Shown here: piece after piece, positions 59,950-64,000 of the stretch
How positions within the stretch are numbered: position 1 is the first letter of the stretch
Layout: each line of letters starts with the position of its first letter
NCBI RefSeq assembly: GCF_963678635.1
Contig: NC_087067.1
Span: forward strand, 49,397,618 to 49,461,617
Direction: 5' to 3'
DNA: 64,000 bases
DNA from: Symsagittifera roscoffensis
Taxonomy: Eukaryota > Xenacoelomorpha > Acoela > Convolutidae
Made by a program: the position numbers and the translations under genes
Notes under the pieces: generated by a model
What the model was told of the DNA's origin: nothing
The model's input: the letters and a program-made list of their open reading frames with translations, nothing else
The model's database searches: none

Positions 59950-60937
59950 TTAGGAATAAATAAATATAAATAATTCATTGTTATTAAGAAGATAATTATC
60001 ACGAAAATTGTGCACCAACTGTAAAATAGAGTTTTCTGATAATTCTAAAGGATTACAGGGCAGCAAGTCATTTGAAATCAGGTTATTGCTCTGTATTGCT
60101 TGGTAGCTCTGCAAGTAATTCAAAAACGGTTGAAATTTTGTTCGATATGAAAATGTCTTCCGAAGCGTCACGCCGTTTGCGGAAGTAATTGAATTTAAGT
60201 TTTTTTTTCTGTTAAATTATTTTTTTTGAGTGAAGTGTAACTACAGCAACCGTAACTGAGAATTCCATGTTGGATAATGGGTTTATTATTCGACTTATAA
60301 TAGCTAATCAGCTAACCTCTAGGTACAAACTGAGGAAGCTCACAAATTGTACCACTTACGAGCCAGTTTCTTTGGAAACAAGTTGAATTTGACCTTGAAA
60401 AGATAATTTTGAATCTATTAGAACAAATATTTACAGAGGGGTTCAGTTTTAAGTGTTAAATTTTCCATTTTATATTGATTGGAAGCACTGTTTCCTATAT
60501 TTATTTGTACATTCTTGTCAATATTCAATACAAGTTTATTTGCGTTTAACCAATTATTTAATTTTAATAAGTCTGATTTTATATCGGTTACAGTACAGCT
60601 TAATGCACTTATTTTGCTATCATCGGCAAATAGAAACACTTGTATGTTTACAGGCTTTTGGCATATCATTAATGTAGATTAAGAACACACGGTAGAAAAT
60701 TACGGTTTGTGGGCACTGACTCTTCGGACTAGAGCTAAAATTAAGGTTGATGTTCTTGAAACACATTTTTGGTCGACTTGCAGCTGAATGGGTGTCGGAT
60801 TTAATCTTGTGGTTTTTAGACTTTTTTAACCTATTTTGTTTCCTAAAAATTTCCAGGTTTTTTTTGAGTAGGATAAGACTGACAAAAACTGTTCTTGGAA
60901 TATAAGTAGTAATAGCAGCAAGACCAAAAGACTTCAA
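59950..60937 (-). mobile_element. Decayed second LINE, reverse transcriptase fragment
   Basis: Read on the minus strand in several frames, the order is that of a non-LTR reverse transcriptase. FLIYINDMPKAC is the residue of block B, FADDSKISAL the catalytic block (60,580-60,640), LNNWLNANKLVLNIDK the block after it, then LIDSKLSF...VSKKLA and INPLSNMEF pieces in another frame. At least two frameshifts and stops interrupt it, so it is long dead. It differs in sequence from the 37-39-kb element (FADD rather than YADD, different thumb) and belongs to another LINE family. The 59,820-59,940 GC-rich stretch may be its 3' UTR. Confidence 0.75.
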
Positions 60938-63900
60938 TTTAAGCCTTAAAAGACTTTAAAAATTCTCACAAAATTAATTGCAAAAATGTTTCTGAGTTCT
61001 TTACGAAACACATTGGCATTTCAAGGACTGGGTACAGAAAATCTACGAGCAGAAAACGACCACATAAATCGAAAGTTATTTTTGATTGGCGCAATTTATT
61101 GCAAATAAAGCTCAAATCTGCGTGGTCAAAAAATGTTCAGTCGGAATTTTTTTAACCCGGAAATTCACGATGTTAACTATTCGTTAAAAAATTAGACATG
61201 AATTGAAACATTCCATGCCATCAGACTGGTAAAAGGAGCTTTTTTCAACCATTTTTGACCTTATTTTCATGAGGAGATTTTTTGTAGTTTTAAAAACTGT
61301 GGTCAGAGCGTTTTGTGCTACCTGCACAGCTACAGGTCTATGTTGCCTGAGCTTGGCATCAACACGAAGCGGAAAGTTCATTTGATCAAGGCGTTTTTGT
61401 TCCGACTAGTTCATGTTGGTTTTTTTTTTCAAATATTTCGACCAATTTTGACTGCCTCAAGAAAAGCTGAGAGGGGTCAAATGTGGTATCTTTTTAATCT
61501 TATTGGTCGTCATTTGGATTCTTAATAAACTTATAATAATTCGTTTCAGTGTCTAGGAAAATCGGTCTGAACATTTTCGATTTTCAAACTAAGTTAGACG
61601 AAGGTGGCTGAGAGCCTTACATCCCAAATTTAATTCTACCAGAATTTTAGCACTATCTTCTAGGAATTTTCAAAATAGAGTTACTGCTCCTTCTTGCTTT
61701 TTTACTCTAATTTTCCAGAAAAGAAATATAGTAGGAAATGTAGGCAAAAAAATCAAAAATAATATAAGTTTTTGTTTCGATTTAGAAAATACTCTGTTTT
61801 TGACTTTATTTTCTGAAATCTATTTGGTCAGATTTTTCTGTGATACTTGCTGATACTTATAATTGACTTGGTAAATAAAATAATCCTATCGGAGCAAGTT
61901 TGATCAATAGATACTATTTTTGTGCAAGAGTTTAATCCGCTTTTAAATTAGAATTGAGTTTGGCTCCATTTTTGCATCTATTTTTACAGATCAGCTTCAA
62001 AAATTATTTTAAAAGCGTGTTAAAAAACTATTTGAAACTTGGAAAGAGCGTGAAAATCTTCAGTGAACGGGCTACAAAACATAAACTTTTTTCTTGTAGT
62101 TGCCATGACATTGTTCAGCGCTTGGAGCAAGAACAACAAAGTTGCGCAGCATAAATTGTTAAGAAAAAATGTGTCTCAAGTTATGAACGTCGCAGAAGGA
62201 AAATGAGGCTGAGTTGGTACTTAAAAGCTTCCCTACAACTGAGTAGTTTTGGTATAGCTCATTTTTGTTCAGATGGCTTTATTTCAAACTAGATCGAACT
62301 TTTGTTGTGGTCAGTTAGTTCTCATTTTCCCAGCCTCCGCAGTCTTTGATTTTCTATCTATTTTTATGGTGTCTTCTTGAATTCGAATTGACAGGGAGGA
62401 CCAAAATGTCAGGAGGAAATATAATTTGATGTTCTGGATTTTCGGTTTAATCATTAAAATGCGCAATGTCAGTCAACCGCTCCTTTATTATTGATTTTAA
62501 AAATTCATCTGAAAAATTTTCGACTAGTCTCAAAAAAAAAATCGGGCTGCAAGGCTGGTATCATTGATTGATTATAGAGGGGGTGATAATAACTTTTGAG
62601 GGGGTGATAATACGATTATTTGTCCTCGTTATTAGAAACCCTCTAAAATATCACCCGTATTATATACTGTGTTATGGGAGAAGAAAGGAAATGAAAAAAA
62701 ATAAGTTAGCTATACTTACGTGTCTGTTTTTTTTTCTATTTGGCCTTATTTTACCATACCTGGTATAATAACATGGTTATGTTTTGCAGCATTTCAAGTA
62801 CGCTTTTCGTTGAAAATTTCCCTAACGGTCAGTCAAATCCATGGTTTGTTTAACTTATGCAGCGCCATTCAATTAGATATTTTTGATCACTATCATTGCG
62901 CTGTGATCAAAAAGCTCTAACTCGCAATGTTGCTTTAAATATTTCATTGTCAAATAGCCAACTACAGTAGCACCGTGTTTTCATTTTTTCAAACACTAAA
63001 AAGCGAAAATAGCACCATTGAAAATAAATTTAGAGGAGACTGGTTGCTGATTTGTTTTCTATAATAAATTGCTGCTTTTTCTCACTGCCCTTTTAAATTT
63101 CAGATATAGTAAATGTTAAAAAGGGAAGATCTTTGAAAAAGAATTTCCATTCCACTAATTATCTCCATCGTTGCTCTGCTGGTGTTATCTGTGTCTAGTG
63201 TCTCATTATCTCAAACTCTGAGCAGATTTCATCCCCGATTCAGTTCCTCTCATTCATTTCAAGTCCCACTGGAGTTATTTTCTGGTTGGTTACAATACGA
63301 CTGTAGCGTTGACAGACTTTGAAGGATTAAGTTGCGGCTACTTGACATTTGCTGACTGTCCTTACTTCTGACTTCATCTGGAACAAAGTAACTTGAAACA
63401 ACAAAAGATAAAGGTTAGTAGAACTCAGTTGTAATCGTGATTAGTTGCCTTTAAACTAAGGTTGGTACATCAAATCAATAATTATTTTTGTTGGATCTTT
63501 TTTTGTTACATTGCGGTAGAAATTTCGAAAAATGTTCGCTTAAGACGTCTTTGGAAAGGTTTGACTGAAAAATTGCATGAGCTTCTTTCTTTTTGGCGAG
63601 GGCTGTTATCCTAAACTTGAGCACTAGCTGGTGCTCACAGGTCAACTGTTTAAAAGGGATGTAAAAAAGATCTAAATGGGAGCTAACTTGTCATTTTTTT
63701 TAATCATAAAAATGAATTCCGTGATAATTTAACTTTTGAAACAAATATTGAAATCCTTTGTGAAAGTCAAAAGGATGCCAGATATCTATAAGAGCTCTCT
63801 TAAAGAAACGTTCAGTGAATACCAACGATTCGTTTGAGTCTCGACCGAGCGTTTTTCGAACCGACAAGCCAAATTGGCATTTATATTAGACTTCACACTT

Positions 63901-64000
63901 TTTGAATTGGTGCGCAGTTTTTTATGCATACAAATGCGTATGACACAGACTGAATTCAATTATGTTTTAAAACTGACAGAGATAATCTGAACTAAACTAG
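60938..64000. other. Gene-poor right end
   Basis: About 3 kb of AT-rich sequence with no recognised coding exon. A small direct repeat of GAGGGGGTGATAAT occurs twice near 62,576-62,612. A possible splice donor AAAG/GTTAGT at about 63,414 follows a slightly GC-richer stretch (63,170-63,414). That stretch could be a non-coding first exon of a gene further right, but nothing confirms it. Confidence 0.35.

Noticed and set aside
61184-61381. Minus-strand open frame with VDAKLRQHRPVAVQVAQ
   Set aside because: Slightly GC-rich and exon-like, but too short, without clear splice sites or a recognised family; the neighbouring sequence is repeat debris.

Overview
This is a eukaryotic nuclear window, most likely from a marine or other invertebrate animal. 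The genes are split by short GT-AG introns (about 290-470 bp, with one much longer). Exons are clearly GC-richer than the AT-rich introns. A Jockey-type non-LTR retrotransposon and tRNA-derived SINE-like heads are present. There is nothing prokaryotic: no operons, no ribosome binding sites. I cannot name the species.

Layout. (1) Positions 1 to about 37,010 are one AT-rich satellite array that runs off the left edge. The basic monomer is about 103 bp and all copies lie head to tail. Diverged monomer types are arranged in higher-order repeats whose length changes along the array: 569 bp, about 0.93-0.99 kb, 3.05 kb, 517 bp, about 1.5 kb, about 2.0 kb, about 2.35 kb and about 725 bp. The last 1.7 kb before the right edge is diverged. 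(2) About 37,190-39,730 (minus) is a 5'-truncated, frameshifted Jockey-like LINE ending in a (CAA)n tail, next to a tRNA-like sequence. (3) 40,512-41,847 (plus) holds the last three coding exons of an EI24-family ER membrane protein; its 5' exons are not in the window. (4) 42,487 to about 52,748 (minus) is a multi-exon gene whose protein resembles the DUF3598 lipocalin-like family. One internal exon lies in a roughly 2-kb tandem duplication, giving two intact copies of 163 nt that look like mutually exclusive alternatives. (5) 53,474-54,568 (plus) is a complete three-exon NDUFA12 gene (mitochondrial complex I assembly/accessory subunit, 151 aa), divergent from the previous gene. (6) 55-64 kb is repeat-rich and gene-poor: a 710-bp foldback element with TA target duplication, SINE-like tRNA heads, 346-bp and about 160-bp tandem repeats and a dead second LINE. 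I see no convincing gene from 61 to 64 kb.

The three host genes are unrelated housekeeping-type genes (ER membrane/autophagy, lipocalin-like, respiratory complex I) and share no pathway. The most interesting points are the homogenised satellite blocks lying directly upstream of, and possibly inside, EI24; the paired alternative exons in the DUF3598-like gene; and the presence of such a family in an apparently animal genome. Short open frames in the satellite are by-products of the repeat and are not annotated as genes.
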